A stretch of DNA of 64,000 bases from Actinomycetota bacterium (GCA_016871355.1 VFZC01000006.1:1-64000); one strand, 5' to 3'; numbered from the stretch's first letter, positions 1 through 11,900 are shown. The notes: generated from the sequence alone by a model not told the origin. Made by a program: numbers and translations.

Positions 1-1
1 C

Positions 2-139
2 GAGATGTTGTACGAGTTCGAGCACGACTTCGTGATCGACCACTCGGCCTACGCCGCGGTGTTCGGCGATCACGCCACGCCGCTCGACGAGTCGCTGGCT
101 GTCACCATCGACTGGTTCCGCCAGCACGCCAAGGGCTGA
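2..139 (+). CDS. C-terminal fragment of a NAD-dependent epimerase/SDR-like protein (truncated by window edge)
   Basis: Open frame from base 2 ending TGA at 137-139: EMLYEFEHDFVIDHSAYAAVFGDHATPLDESLAVTIDWFRQHAKG*; tail resembles extended-SDR epimerases. Confidence 0.5.
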   Translation, partial: EMLYEFEHDFVIDHSAYAAVFGDHATPLDESLAVTIDWFRQHAKG

Positions 140-140
140 G

Positions 141-1130
141 TCAGCGCGCGTTGTCGCCGAATCGATACTCGTACGTGAGCGTGTCGATGCGCGTCTTCAG
201 TTCGGGCTCGATCGGATTCGACACCGCGGCGACCGCGTCGGCCAGTTGCTCGGGCTTGCTCGCTCCGATGATCGGAGATGTGATGATCGGATTGGCCAAC
301 ACCCACTGAACGGCCATCGTCGCGGGACTCACACCCGACTCGGCGGCCATGCCCTTCAGCGTCTCGACGGTCTCGAACATGCGCTCGTGCCAGTAGCGCT
401 CTTGGTAGCGCTCAGCCGAGTAGCCGAGTGTGAAGCGGGTGCCCTGTGTGGGCGCACCCGGCTTGTGCTTACCGGTGAGGAATCCGCCGGCCAACGGGTT
501 GTACGGAATCACGGCCACGTTCTCGTCGCGGCAGAGCGGGAACAGCTCGCGCTCGTTCTCGCGGAACAACGCGTTGTATCGCGGTTGCACCGACTCGAAA
601 CGGCTGACGCCGAGCACTTCGGAGCGACCGATCGATCGGGCCAATTGATACGAGAGGTGGTTCGAACATCCGACGTAACGCACCTTGCCCGACGTGACGA
701 GGTCGTGCAGTGCGAGCATGGTCTCGTCGATGGGTGTGTGATCGTCCCAGAAGTGCACCTGATACAGGTCGACGTAATCGGTCTGCAGTCGGCGTAAAGA
801 CGCTTCGACCGCGCGCATGATGTTCTTGCGCGAGTTGCCTTGATCCCACGGCTTGCGCCCGGTCGGGAAGAAGCACTTGGTGGCCACGATGTAGTCGTCG
901 CGACGGCCCTTCATCCAACGGCCGACGATCTCTTCGGTGCGACCGAACAAATCGGGCGGCCCGCCCACCGGATACACGTCGGCGGTGTCGATGAAGTCGA
1001 TACCGGCCGCGTCGGCGGCGTCCATGATGGCGAACGACGTCTCGTCGTCGCACTGGTAGCCGAAGGTCATGGTGCCCAAGCAGAGTCGCGACACCTTGAG
1101 GCCGGTGCGGCCGAACGGAACGTGATGCAT
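141..1130 (-). CDS. aldo/keto reductase
   Basis: MHHVPFGRTGLKVSRLCLGTMTFG...FIDTADVYP...YVDLYQVHFWD; classic AKR motifs. Confidence 0.93.
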   Translation of the reverse strand: MHHVPFGRTGLKVSRLCLGTMTFGYQCDDETSFAIMDAADAAGIDFIDTADVYPVGGPPDLFGRTEEIVGRWMKGRRDDYIVATKCFFPTGRKPWDQGNSRKNIMRAVEASLRRLQTDYVDLYQVHFWDDHTPIDETMLALHDLVTSGKVRYVGCSNHLSYQLARSIGRSEVLGVSRFESVQPRYNALFRENERELFPLCRDENVAVIPYNPLAGGFLTGKHKPGAPTQGTRFTLGYSAERYQERYWHERMFETVETLKGMAAESGVSPATMAVQWVLANPIITSPIIGASKPEQLADAVAAVSNPIEPELKTRIDTLTYEYRFGDNAR

Positions 1131-1149
1131 GGCTCGACCCTAGACGGGA

Positions 1150-2388
1150 TCAGTCGGCAGCGAGCCAGACCGCGATCTGCTGTCGCATCACGTCGAGGAT
1201 CGACAACGCACCGATCTCCCAGTCGACGGCATGGAGTCCCCAACGATCGTCGAGATCACCACGAATGTCATCGGTGCGCGGATCGGACGAGTCGGGCTTC
1301 ATCGTCACTTGCAGATACGAGAAGTCGCCCTCGCTCACGCATTGCGCCGAGACGAGACCGGGGAAACTCATGAACGGTGTGGTGATCTTCTGAGTTCCCG
1401 TGCCATCGGAGAAACCCCAATCGGCGGTCGAGAACGCCGACAACAGATCACCCGTACCACCGCTCAACGCAGCCGGGTTGGTGCAGCCGGCTTCTTGTGT
1501 GGGGTCGGGTGCCTGACCCATGCCGGCGGCTTTGCCGAAGAACGCATCGGGGCTCGGCGGCTTGGTGTCGCGGAACGTTGCGTAGGTCATGATGCAGCCG
1601 ACCTGCTCGGCGCTGCGGCACAGGGGCAGATTGTCGAATCGACCACCCACGTCGTCGCCGCGCGGCACCGCGATCGAACCGCCCAGGAGCGCGGCCGACA
1701 CGATGAGCGATCGCTGCGCTTCGTCACCGTCGATCACTTCGTCGATCAAACGTGTCATCTGACCCGTGCCCTGTGAATGGCTCAACAAGATGACGCCACG
1801 ACCCTGGTTGTCGTTGGCGAGGTAGTGCTTCCACGCGTCCTGGACGTCTTCGAACGGGAGACTCCAGGCCTGGGCTCGATCACCGGGCAGTGACGGATTG
1901 AAGAGTCCGGCCAACGTGACGCTGCGGTACGTGGGTGCGAACATGCGGCACACACTCGACAAGCGCGCAACCTGTCCGTACGCGGTGATGCGTTCGTTGC
2001 CAGCCGAGTAATCCGAGTTGAGCGTCGCGTCTTCACTGGAGGTGGGGTAGAGGTAGAAGCAGTCGACCGGTGCATCCGGGTCGGGAGCGAACTCGAGCAC
2101 CTCGATGGACCCGTCGGCGTTCACCAACGTGACGCTCGTGTCGTCGTCGCAGGTGTCGGTGGTGTCGGGTCGACAGGTCCAGTTGGCCGGATCGGAGTAC
2201 ACCTCGCTCTCGTACGGCTCGACGGGTGCTTCGGTGGGTGCGGGCGCGTCGGTTGCGGCGGGAGCGTCCGTCGCCGGCGCCATCGTGTCGGGCGCCGCCG
2301 TGTCGGTCGAGTCCGACGAATCGTCGCCTCCGCACGATGCGATCACGAGCGAAGCGAGTACCACCACAGCCAGACGACGTTTGCGCAT
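1150..2388 (-). CDS. DUF3089-type lipoprotein (putative secreted alpha/beta hydrolase)
   Basis: Lipobox VIASCGG; DCFYLYPTSS and LLSHSQGTGQ motifs typical of DUF3089. Confidence 0.75.
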   Translation of the reverse strand: MRKRRLAVVVLASLVIASCGGDDSSDSTDTAAPDTMAPATDAPAATDAPAPTEAPVEPYESEVYSDPANWTCRPDTTDTCDDDTSVTLVNADGSIEVLEFAPDPDAPVDCFYLYPTSSEDATLNSDYSAGNERITAYGQVARLSSVCRMFAPTYRSVTLAGLFNPSLPGDRAQAWSLPFEDVQDAWKHYLANDNQGRGVILLSHSQGTGQMTRLIDEVIDGDEAQRSLIVSAALLGGSIAVPRGDDVGGRFDNLPLCRSAEQVGCIMTYATFRDTKPPSPDAFFGKAAGMGQAPDPTQEAGCTNPAALSGGTGDLLSAFSTADWGFSDGTGTQKITTPFMSFPGLVSAQCVSEGDFSYLQVTMKPDSSDPRTDDIRGDLDDRWGLHAVDWEIGALSILDVMRQQIAVWLAAD

Positions 2389-2443
2389 GTTGCAACGGTA
2401 GGCAAAGAAGCGTCGCGACGCGCTGTCCTGCTATCCATGTGCC

Positions 2444-3283
2444 GTGGAGATTCTTCTCGCGGCGGCGGCCGCGGTGGTGTACGGCTTGGGTGACTACTGC
2501 GGTGGACGCGCGGCCCGTCGTTTTCCGTCGCTTGCCGTCACGTTGGCCGGACAGATCTTCAGCTTGCTCGTTCTCGCCGTGGCCTTGGTCGTGTTGGGCG
2601 ACCCGGTGCCGGGTGCACGCGACTGGGTGTGGGGTGCCGTCGGCGGGGCCGGTGGATTCATCGGATTGACGCTGCTCTACTACGGACTCGCCAACGGATC
2701 GATGACGGTGGTGGCCCCACTCACCGCGGTCGTAAGCACGATCGTGCCGGTGGCGGCCGGACTCGGTTTCGGTGAACGTCCGGGCGGCCTCGCATACGTG
2801 GGCATGGTCGTGGCGTTGGCCGGTGTGGTGCTCGTGACCGATGCTATCCGAACTCCGCGCACGGCCACGCGACCGTTCATCTTGTTGGTGGCCATCGGAT
2901 CCGGCGCCGGGTTCGGTTGGTTGTACGTGTGTCTCGATCGCACCAGTGACGACTCGGGTATGTGGCCGCTGCTCGGGGTGCGCATCGCGTCCATCTCGTT
3001 GGCAGCCGTCGTTCTCTTGGCCACGCGGCCCGCTGGTGCGAGCCCCACACGCGTTCCGCTCCTGGCTTTGGTGGCCGGTGTGTTCGACATGGGTGCCAAC
3101 TTGCTGTTCCTGGCCGCCACGCGCGAGGGATTGCTCTCGCTCGTCGCGGTGATCACCTCGCTCTATCCGGTGAGCACGATCGTTCTGGCCATGCGGATCG
3201 ACCGCGAACGAGTCACCCGCAGTCAGGTGATCGGAATGTTGTTGGCCGGACTCGCATTGGCGTTGGTGTCACTCGGGCGCTGA
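2444..3283 (+). CDS. EamA/DMT-family transporter
   Basis: Ten hydrophobic segments; GLGDYCGGRAARRF start; EamA-like repeats. Confidence 0.8.
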   Translation: MEILLAAAAAVVYGLGDYCGGRAARRFPSLAVTLAGQIFSLLVLAVALVVLGDPVPGARDWVWGAVGGAGGFIGLTLLYYGLANGSMTVVAPLTAVVSTIVPVAAGLGFGERPGGLAYVGMVVALAGVVLVTDAIRTPRTATRPFILLVAIGSGAGFGWLYVCLDRTSDDSGMWPLLGVRIASISLAAVVLLATRPAGASPTRVPLLALVAGVFDMGANLLFLAATREGLLSLVAVITSLYPVSTIVLAMRIDRERVTRSQVIGMLLAGLALALVSLGR

Positions 3284-4618
3284 CGGACGCGACGCTTCCA
3301 CCACGGCTTGCGACTCGCGCGCGGCGCTCAGGAAGATGCCCTTGGCCATGAGCGACGACTCGGCTTTGCGACGGCGAATGTAGAGATCGGCGCGGATCTC
3401 GTGCACGTCCGGATCGTCGGGTGCGGCCCAGCCAGCGAAGTCGACCAGATGCGAAGCCAGTCGGAAGTCGCCCTCGTTGGCCACGGTCTGGGCGTGGTGC
3501 GCCAGCGTGAGGGCGCCACCGGCCAGTTCGGCCAGCGTTCGCGCGAGATGAGCATCGGGTGACGGCTTGAGGCGCGACGGAGCGCCGTCCCACCAACCGC
3601 CGAACTGACGCCAGACGTTGTGGATCACGAACTCGGGCTCGTCGTACAACGGTCGCAAGTATGGCTTGGCGAGGGTGTCGTCGGGAACGCGCACGGTGTG
3701 CACGATCTCGTCGAGCGTGGCTCCGGCGTTCATCATGTCGATGACTTCCTTGACCAGATTCTCGAGAGCCGACGCGATCTCGGTGAGAACACGGGCGATG
3801 CGCTCGCGTCCCGCGATGGGGAGTCCGTGGGCCGGGATCAACAACTCGGGTCCGGCCGCGACCATGTCGCGCAATGCGGCCGCCCAGTCGATGGGGAAGC
3901 GCTGAACTTTCTGCGGATTGCCGGCGTTGGGGAAGTTCCAGATCACGAAGTCGCCCGAGAACAACCACTTCTTCTCGGGAACCCAACCCCACAAATGGTC
4001 GTCGGTTTCTCCCGCCGCGTGTCGCAACGAGAGACCGTTGCCGGCGATGTCGAGATCGAGCGACTCGTCCACGTGAGTGGTGGGGCGTAACACCGAAGCG
4101 GGCAGAAAGCGCCGCGCGTTCGGATTGACGGCCACCGACGCGCCACTCGTCTCGCCGTCGCCGATGGTGAGATTCAGTTCGCCACGCAGTCCGCCGAATT
4201 GACGCGCGTTGATCATGACGTTCCAGCCCGCCATCGACTCGTAACGATCGAGGCGGCGGTCGACGTTGTGATGTCCGATCACCTGCGGTGCTCGTTGACC
4301 GAGTGCTTCGGCGTTAGCGGCGAAGAATCCGCTGCCACCCACGTGATCGCCGTGACCGTGCGTGTACACGAGATGGGTGAACGGTGTGCGCAGACGCCAC
4401 TTCCGGATCGACTCGACCACGGCGGCGCCGGTGTGAGCGCCCGAGGTGTCGAAGGTGACGAGACTCTCGCCCACGTCCCAGACCGCGGCGTGGCTGAAGC
4501 TCTCCACCAGGGCCAGACCCTCGGCGATCTCGGAGAGTTCGTTGGTCACGCGGTTGACGGGCTGGTCGGCCTGACCCGAATCGATGATGCGCGCCGACAG
4601 TTCGAGCAGATCCCCCAT
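3269..4618 (-). CDS. MBL-fold metallo-hydrolase (alkylsulfatase-like)
   Basis: YTHGHGDHVGG metal site; start at MGDLLELSARIID (4618) preferred over the longer ORF start. Confidence 0.85.
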   Translation of the reverse strand: MGDLLELSARIIDSGQADQPVNRVTNELSEIAEGLALVESFSHAAVWDVGESLVTFDTSGAHTGAAVVESIRKWRLRTPFTHLVYTHGHGDHVGGSGFFAANAEALGQRAPQVIGHHNVDRRLDRYESMAGWNVMINARQFGGLRGELNLTIGDGETSGASVAVNPNARRFLPASVLRPTTHVDESLDLDIAGNGLSLRHAAGETDDHLWGWVPEKKWLFSGDFVIWNFPNAGNPQKVQRFPIDWAAALRDMVAAGPELLIPAHGLPIAGRERIARVLTEIASALENLVKEVIDMMNAGATLDEIVHTVRVPDDTLAKPYLRPLYDEPEFVIHNVWRQFGGWWDGAPSRLKPSPDAHLARTLAELAGGALTLAHHAQTVANEGDFRLASHLVDFAGWAAPDDPDVHEIRADLYIRRRKAESSLMAKGIFLSAARESQAVVEASRPSAPE

Positions 4619-4629
4619 GGCCGCGACGC

Positions 4630-4651
4630 TAGTTGCTGGGGTAGTTGCTGG
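4630..4651. repeat. direct repeat TAGTTGCTGG x2, 12-nt period
   Basis: TAGTTGCTGG at 4630-4639 and 4642-4651. Confidence 0.85.
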
Positions 4652-4678
4652 TCGGGGGACGGGACGGGCTAGGGTAAG

Positions 4679-4695
4679 ACAAGTCCAAGACAAGT
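4679..4695 (+). promoter_or_regulatory. ACAAGT-N5-ACAAGT tandem motif upstream of icd
   Basis: aagACAAGTccaagACAAGTggg, 45 bp upstream of icd ATG; same element between acn and the GntR gene at 19916-19932. Confidence 0.6.
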
Positions 4696-4739
4696 GGGGC
4701 CGCTCCGATGGAAGGGCGGCCGACGAGGAGTAGCGCAAC

Positions 4740-5957
4740 ATGGCCAAGATCAAGGTCGACAACCCGGTCGTCGAACTCGACGGCGACGAGATGACCCGCA
4801 TCATTTGGCAGTTCATCAAGGACCGCCTGATCCTTCCGTACCTCGACGTGAACCTCGAGTACTACGACCTCGGCATGGAGTACCGCGATCAGACCGACGA
4901 TCAGGTCACGATCGATGCCGCCAACGCGATCTTGAAGCACGGCGTGGGCGTCAAGTGCGCCACCATCACACCCGACGAAGCGCGTGTCGAAGAGTTCACG
5001 TTGAAGAAGATGTGGAAGTCGCCCAACGGCACCATTCGCAACATTTTGGGTGGCGTCGTGTTCCGCGAGCCGATCATCTGCAACAACATTCCGCGTCTCG
5101 TTCCGGGCTGGACCAAGCCCATCGTGATCGGCCGTCACGCGCACGGCGATCAGTACAAGGCCACCGACTTCAAGGTTCCCGGCGCCGGCACCGTCACCAT
5201 CACCTACACGCCCGACGACGGCAGCGAGCCGATGAAGTTCGATGTCGCCAAGTTCGGCAGGGACGGCGGCGTCACCATGGGCATGTACAACTTCAACGAC
5301 AGCATCCGCGACTTCGCGCGCGCGTCGCTCCGGTACGGATTGGCCCGTCACTATCCGGTGTACATGAGCACCAAGAACACGATCCTCAAGGCCTACGACG
5401 GCCAGTTCAAGGATCTGTTCCAGGAAGTTTTCGAAGCCGAGTTCAAGGCCGACTTCGACAAGGCCGGCCTCACCTACGAACACCGTCTCATCGACGACAT
5501 GGTCGCCTGCGCCATGAAGTGGGAGGGTGGCTACGTGTGGGCCTGCAAGAACTACGACGGTGACGTGCAGTCCGACACCGTGGCCCAGGGTTACGGATCA
5601 CTCGGTCTCATGACCTCGGTGCTCATGACCCCCGACGGAAAGACCGTCGAAGCCGAAGCCGCGCATGGCACCGTCACGCGCCACTACCGCGAGCACCAGA
5701 AGGGCAACAAGACGTCCACCAACCCCATTGCGTCGGTGTACGCGTGGACGGGTGGTCTGAAGCACCGCGGAAAGCTCGACAACAATCCCCAGCTCATCGA
5801 GTTCGCCGAGAACCTCGAGCGTGTGTGCGTCGAGAGCGTCGAAGGTGGCGAGATGACCAAGGACTTGTCCATTCTCATCTCGAAGGATCAGCCCTGGCTC
5901 ACCACCGAGGACTACCTCGCGGCACTCGATCGTCGCTTGCAGCAGAAGATGAAGTGA
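4740..5957 (+). CDS. icd: NADP-dependent isocitrate dehydrogenase (homodimeric, eukaryote-like type)
   Basis: [31 protein letters not shown]; highly characteristic. Confidence 0.97.
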   Translation: MAKIKVDNPVVELDGDEMTRIIWQFIKDRLILPYLDVNLEYYDLGMEYRDQTDDQVTIDAANAILKHGVGVKCATITPDEARVEEFTLKKMWKSPNGTIRNILGGVVFREPIICNNIPRLVPGWTKPIVIGRHAHGDQYKATDFKVPGAGTVTITYTPDDGSEPMKFDVAKFGRDGGVTMGMYNFNDSIRDFARASLRYGLARHYPVYMSTKNTILKAYDGQFKDLFQEVFEAEFKADFDKAGLTYEHRLIDDMVACAMKWEGGYVWACKNYDGDVQSDTVAQGYGSLGLMTSVLMTPDGKTVEAEAAHGTVTRHYREHQKGNKTSTNPIASVYAWTGGLKHRGKLDNNPQLIEFAENLERVCVESVEGGEMTKDLSILISKDQPWLTTEDYLAALDRRLQQKMK

Positions 5958-5961
5958 TCGC

Positions 5962-6942
5962 GTGCGAGCCGTCGTCCTGCGCGCACACGGTGGCCCGGAG
6001 GTCCTGACCTTCGAACAGGTTCCCGATCCGGTTCCCGGACCGGACGAGGTTCTGGTCGCCATTCGCACGACGGCGCTCAATCGAGCCGATCTTCTGCAAC
6101 GCATGGGTGGCTACCCCGACCCGCGTCGTGGTGTGGCCCTCGAGATCCCAGGCCTCGAGTTCTCTGGTGTGGTGCGGGCCGTGGGAGAGCGCGTGTCGCT
6201 CTGGAAAACAGGCGACGAGGTCATGGCCATCGACGCCGGCGGCGCGTACGCCGAACTCATCTGCACCCACGAGCGTCAACTCATGCGCGTGCCGTCGTCG
6301 GTGGGCGTGCGTGATGCGGCGGCGATCCCCGAAGTCTTCCTGACCGCGTGGGACGCCTTGGTTCTCCAGGGCGGTCTCACGTCGGGTCGCTGGGCCCTCG
6401 TTCATGCCGGTGCGTCCGGTGTGGGCACGGCGGCCATCCAGATCGCCAAGGCCATTGGTGCCCGCATCGCGGTCACGTGCAGTGCCGGCAAGGCCGACGC
6501 GGTTCGTGCTCTCGGGGCCGATGTCGTGCTCGAGCGTTCGCCGCACGATTGGTTGAGCGACGCCATGAAGGCCGTGCCGAGTGGTTTCGACGTGATCCTC
6601 GACGTGGTGGGTGGCGAAGAAGTCGATCGCAACTTGAAGGCGGTCACCACGCGTGGTGTGATCGTTCAGGTTGGTCTCATGGGTGGCGCACAAACTCCGG
6701 TGAACGTCGGCTTGCTCCTGGCCAAGCGAGCGCGCTGGATCGGCACCACTCTGCGCGCACGACCGCTCGAAGAGAAGGTCGCCGTCACGCAACGCTTCGT
6801 CGCCGAGATGTTGCCGTTGTTCGACACCGGTGCGCTGCGACCGATCATCGATCGTCGTTATCCGTTCGACCGGATCGCCGAAGGCCACGAGGCCATGGCG
6901 GCCAACCTCAACACGGGCAAGATCCTCATCGACGTGTCCTGA
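5962..6942 (+). CDS. NAD(P)H-quinone oxidoreductase (zinc-type MDR superfamily)
   Basis: MRAVVLRAHGGPEVLTFEQVPDPVPGPDEVLV; WALVHAGASGVGTAAIQIAKAIGA. Confidence 0.93.
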   Translation: MRAVVLRAHGGPEVLTFEQVPDPVPGPDEVLVAIRTTALNRADLLQRMGGYPDPRRGVALEIPGLEFSGVVRAVGERVSLWKTGDEVMAIDAGGAYAELICTHERQLMRVPSSVGVRDAAAIPEVFLTAWDALVLQGGLTSGRWALVHAGASGVGTAAIQIAKAIGARIAVTCSAGKADAVRALGADVVLERSPHDWLSDAMKAVPSGFDVILDVVGGEEVDRNLKAVTTRGVIVQVGLMGGAQTPVNVGLLLAKRARWIGTTLRARPLEEKVAVTQRFVAEMLPLFDTGALRPIIDRRYPFDRIAEGHEAMAANLNTGKILIDVS

Positions 6943-6945
6943 GCC

Positions 6946-8931
6946 ATGGCCGTCGACGACCGACCACGCGCTTTGGCTCATCACCCCGGACTCGACGGAG
7001 TCCGCGCCGTGGCCGTGTTGGCGGTGCTCGTCTTCCACGCCGAACAGAGTTGGTTGCCGGGTGGATTCCTGGGCGTCTCACTGTTCTTCACGCTGTCGGG
7101 TTACCTCATCGTCAACTTGCTGGTGAGCGAACTCGAACGAAGTGGTGCGGTGTCGTTGCGCGCGTTCTGGGCGCGAAGACTGCGCCGACTGGCTCCGGCC
7201 GCGACCGTCACCATCGTGGCCGTGGTCGGCTTGGCGTCGTGGTTGTCGTCGTCGCTCGAACAGGGTCGCATTCGTGGCGACGCGGTGGCGGCGGCCACGT
7301 ACGTCGCCAACTGGCGAGCGATCGCGGCCGACAACTCGTACGCCGAGATCTTTGCCAACGCCAGCCCGCTGCAACACATGTGGTCGCTGTCGATCGAAGA
7401 GCAGTTGTACCTGTTGGTTCCGATCGCGGTGGTCGTCGCGGCTCGATTCGGGTTGAGGCGCCGAGGAATCGGCGTGATGTTCGCCGTCGGTGCCGCCGCA
7501 TCGTTCGCCATCGCGATCGCATCCGACGGTTTCGACCGCATCTACTACGGAACCGACACCCGGGCGTCCGAACTTTTCGTCGGCGCGGCGTTGGCCTGTT
7601 TGCTCGGCCCACGTCTCGAACGGTGGGCACTCACGATCAATCGACCACGAGCGATCGTCGGTCCGATCGCGCTGGTGGCGTTCGTGTCGTTGTGCCGGTT
7701 CGTCGACCTCGACAGTGCGTGGCTCGTGTCGGGCGGCCTCACCGCGGTGGCGCTGGCGAGCGCGGCGTTGTGTGCCGGCGCAATCGTGCCCGGAGTGCTC
7801 CGCACCGTGTTGTCGTGGCGTCCGCTCGTGTACGTGGGCCGCATCAGTTACGGCCTCTACTTGTTGCACTGGCCGGTGTACGTGTGGCTCGACGGCGATC
7901 GTCTCGATCTCGACCCGGTGCCGTTGTTCGCGGTGCGCTTGGCTGTCACGTTCGCGGTGGCCGCTCTGTCGTATCGCGTCGTCGAGATGCCCATTCGTCA
8001 GCGCACTCGGCTCGTGAATTCGCGCGTGGCCTTCACATCGTTCGTGGCCGGAGTGGCGGCCGCGGTGACGATCCCGTTGGTCGTCCTGGCCGCACCCGGC
8101 ACCGCCACGATCGATGTGGTTCCCAAAGTGCTGTCCACCGTGGCTCCGTCGTCGGAGACGAGTTCGGGGGAGCCGACTTCCGACCAGTCGACTCCCGCTG
8201 CACCAAGTGACCTGAAGAACCTCCTGGTGATCGGCGACTCGAGTGGTGAGAACGTGGCCTTGGCTTTGTCGAACGGCGCCGACGGCCGACTGGGCGTGGT
8301 GTCGGGCGCGGTCATCGGCTGTCCGCTCGTCAACGTGAGTGAAGTGTTCAGGCGTATCGACCAGAACCAGGACACCGAGTACTGCCCCGACAACCTTCTG
8401 ACCGTTGCTGATCACGCCGCCGACATCGACGCGCTCGTGATCGTGGTGAGCGTGGCCAACCAATGGGACTACCGACCGCTCGACTCCGACGAGCGAGTGG
8501 CGGTGGGCACTGAGCGGTATCGGGCCGATCTCGATCGATTCATCGAGAAGGTCAACGACGTTCTGGCGTTCAGAGGTGTGCCGGTGTTGGTCCTCGAGTC
8601 TCCGATCGTGGGCGACAACCCCATGATGAACGGTGACACCGCCGAACCGCGGGCGGCCTGGAACTCGGTGATGCGGGCGTGGGACGAGCGTTGGCATTCG
8701 GTGGCGGTGGTTCCGTACGCCGACTTGCTGGCCGACCCGATATCCGACGAGGGACGTGCTCAACGTCCGGATGGCACGCATCTCGACGCCACGTTCGGCG
8801 AGATGTTGGCCCGCGAGTCGTTGATCCCGCGCATTCGTGAGGTGTACGCCCGAACCATCGACGAGATGCGTACGTCGGGCTGCTTGGTCGATGGCCGCCT
8901 GGCCGTGTCGGCCTGTCGCGTCAGTTCGTGA
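6946..8931 (+). CDS. OafA-type membrane acyltransferase with C-terminal SGNH domain
   Basis: HHPGLDGVRAVAVLAVLVFHAE...SLFFTLSGYLI; LLVIGDSSGEN and DGTHLD SGNH motifs. Confidence 0.92.
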   Translation: MAVDDRPRALAHHPGLDGVRAVAVLAVLVFHAEQSWLPGGFLGVSLFFTLSGYLIVNLLVSELERSGAVSLRAFWARRLRRLAPAATVTIVAVVGLASWLSSSLEQGRIRGDAVAAATYVANWRAIAADNSYAEIFANASPLQHMWSLSIEEQLYLLVPIAVVVAARFGLRRRGIGVMFAVGAAASFAIAIASDGFDRIYYGTDTRASELFVGAALACLLGPRLERWALTINRPRAIVGPIALVAFVSLCRFVDLDSAWLVSGGLTAVALASAALCAGAIVPGVLRTVLSWRPLVYVGRISYGLYLLHWPVYVWLDGDRLDLDPVPLFAVRLAVTFAVAALSYRVVEMPIRQRTRLVNSRVAFTSFVAGVAAAVTIPLVVLAAPGTATIDVVPKVLSTVAPSSETSSGEPTSDQSTPAAPSDLKNLLVIGDSSGENVALALSNGADGRLGVVSGAVIGCPLVNVSEVFRRIDQNQDTEYCPDNLLTVADHAADIDALVIVVSVANQWDYRPLDSDERVAVGTERYRADLDRFIEKVNDVLAFRGVPVLVLESPIVGDNPMMNGDTAEPRAAWNSVMRAWDERWHSVAVVPYADLLADPISDEGRAQRPDGTHLDATFGEMLARESLIPRIREVYARTIDEMRTSGCLVDGRLAVSACRVSS

Positions 8932-10491
8932 CCTCGAACGTTCGCGTGTGCCAACCAGTGGCACCGTCGGGTGCGACGTCTTGCACCACGTCGGTTTGCG
9001 TCTCGCCGTCCTTGTCGGTGGCGCGAACCTGCACCACGTGACGCCCGGGTGTGGCGTCCCATTCGATGATCCATTGCCGCCAGGTGTCGTCACTCACGTC
9101 GTTGCCGAGCTCGGCTTCTCGCCACGGGCCGTCGTCGACACGCACTTCCACTTTCTCGATCCCGGTGTGCTGCGCCCACGCCACACCAGCGATCGTGATG
9201 CGACCGGGGGCCACCTTCTCGCGATGCCGTGGCACGTCGACGCGTGACTGCGTCTTCACCGGACCGAGGCGCGACCAACCGAGCGGAACCCAATAGCCCT
9301 CGCGATCCCAGGTGGCGAGTTCGATGCGCGCCAGCCACTTGGTGGCCGACACGTAGCCATACAACCCAGGCACGACGAGGCGAGCCGGGAAACCGTGTTC
9401 GAGTGGCAATGGTTCGCCGTTCATGCCGATGGCCACCATGCAGTCGCGACCGTCGAGCGCGACCTCCACCGGGAACCCGCACGTCCAGCCGTCGAGGCTC
9501 GTGCTGAACACTTGCTCGGCACCGTCGAGGACACCCACGCGATCGAGCAAATCCTTGAGCAGAACCCCTTGCCACCTGGCGGTGCCGATGAACGGTCCGC
9601 CCACCGGATTCGACACGCAACACAACGTGACCGGTCGCTCGACTTGGGGCAACGCGAGCAAGTCGGCGTAGGTGAGCGTGAGCGGTGTCTCGACCAGACC
9701 GTCGATGGTGAACGACCACGAATCACGATCGACGGTCGGGAACGACATCGCGGTGTCGATGCGGTAGAAGTCGTCGTTGGGTGTGAAGAACGGTTCGGTG
9801 GGGTGGAAGCCGTCGGTGTTCGGCACGTCGACGGTGTCGTCGACGCCCGGTAGCGCCGATGGGCGTTGCGACTCGATACGGCGCACGCGATCGTTCTGGC
9901 GCGAACGTCCGACCAAACCGGAAGCGAGAGCCACCGCGCTCACGGCACCGGCGGCGCCCACGAACTGTCGACGATCGAATCCGAGCGGAGCCACCGACTC
10001 GGTGGGCCGACGGCGCGCGAACCAGTGGCGAGTGCCTGACTGCATGAGCACGACGAACGATGCGATACCGGCCACCGCACCGACGACGGGTCCGACGTAC
10101 GACCACGTGGTGGTGCCGGTCCGCTCGGCCGCACTGGCCAGACCGAGCATCGTGAACAGAATCGTTCCCCACGCGTAGGCCGACCACCGTCGCGTGGTAC
10201 CGAGTGCGGTGGCCACTACGGCCAACACGATCCAGATGCCCACGCGCAACGCGGTCTTGTCGTTGGTACCGAAGAGATCGATAGCCAGGTTCTTGAGCCA
10301 GCGCGGCACGCGATCGATGAACGAACTTCCCACGGTGTCGATGGGCGACGCGGTGTTGCCGAGGGCGGTGACGAGGATGCCCACGCACACCGAGCACAAG
10401 CCAGCGAGAAGGCCGGCGATAGCGCCGACGATTCGTGGTGGGGTGGGAAGTGGCGCGCGGGGCGCCCGAGGATCGACTTCGAGAGTCTCGG

Positions 10492-10495
<4 letters not shown>
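8921..10495 (-). CDS. molybdopterin-dependent oxidoreductase (sulfite-oxidase family) with N-terminal multi-TM domain and internal twin-arginine motif
   Basis: GTG start at 10495 overlapping gltA stop; CCVSNPVGG, RLVVPGLYGYVSATKWLARIEL motifs; DRRQFVG after several TM segments. Confidence 0.88.
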
Positions 10496-11760
<1,265 letters not shown>

Positions 11761-11783
11761 CTTGCTCGTCCCCTTGATCGTGA

Positions 11784-11800
11784 GGTCCGTTGTTCGGACC
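11784..11800. promoter_or_regulatory. inverted repeat GGTCCG-TTGTT-CGGACC in citrate synthase leader
   Basis: Perfect 6-bp arms, 5-nt spacer, 23 nt upstream of the GTG start. Confidence 0.45.
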
Positions 11801-11900
11801 GTGGATATGTGGTGGGGCTTTCTCCCCGAAGGACGAGGATAACCACCGAAGTGGGTTTCGCTCCTAGCCGCACGAGCCGGGACTCACCCTGGGATTCAGC

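Noticed and set aside
6348-8210. 620-aa plus-strand ORF overlapping quinone oxidoreductase and acyltransferase in another frame
   Set aside because: Out-of-frame product is Arg-rich and motif-free; both overlapped genes are convincing.
7078-9093. 671-aa minus-strand ORF antisense to the OafA gene
   Set aside because: High-GC antisense shadow ORF; His/Arg/Gln-rich non-protein-like composition.
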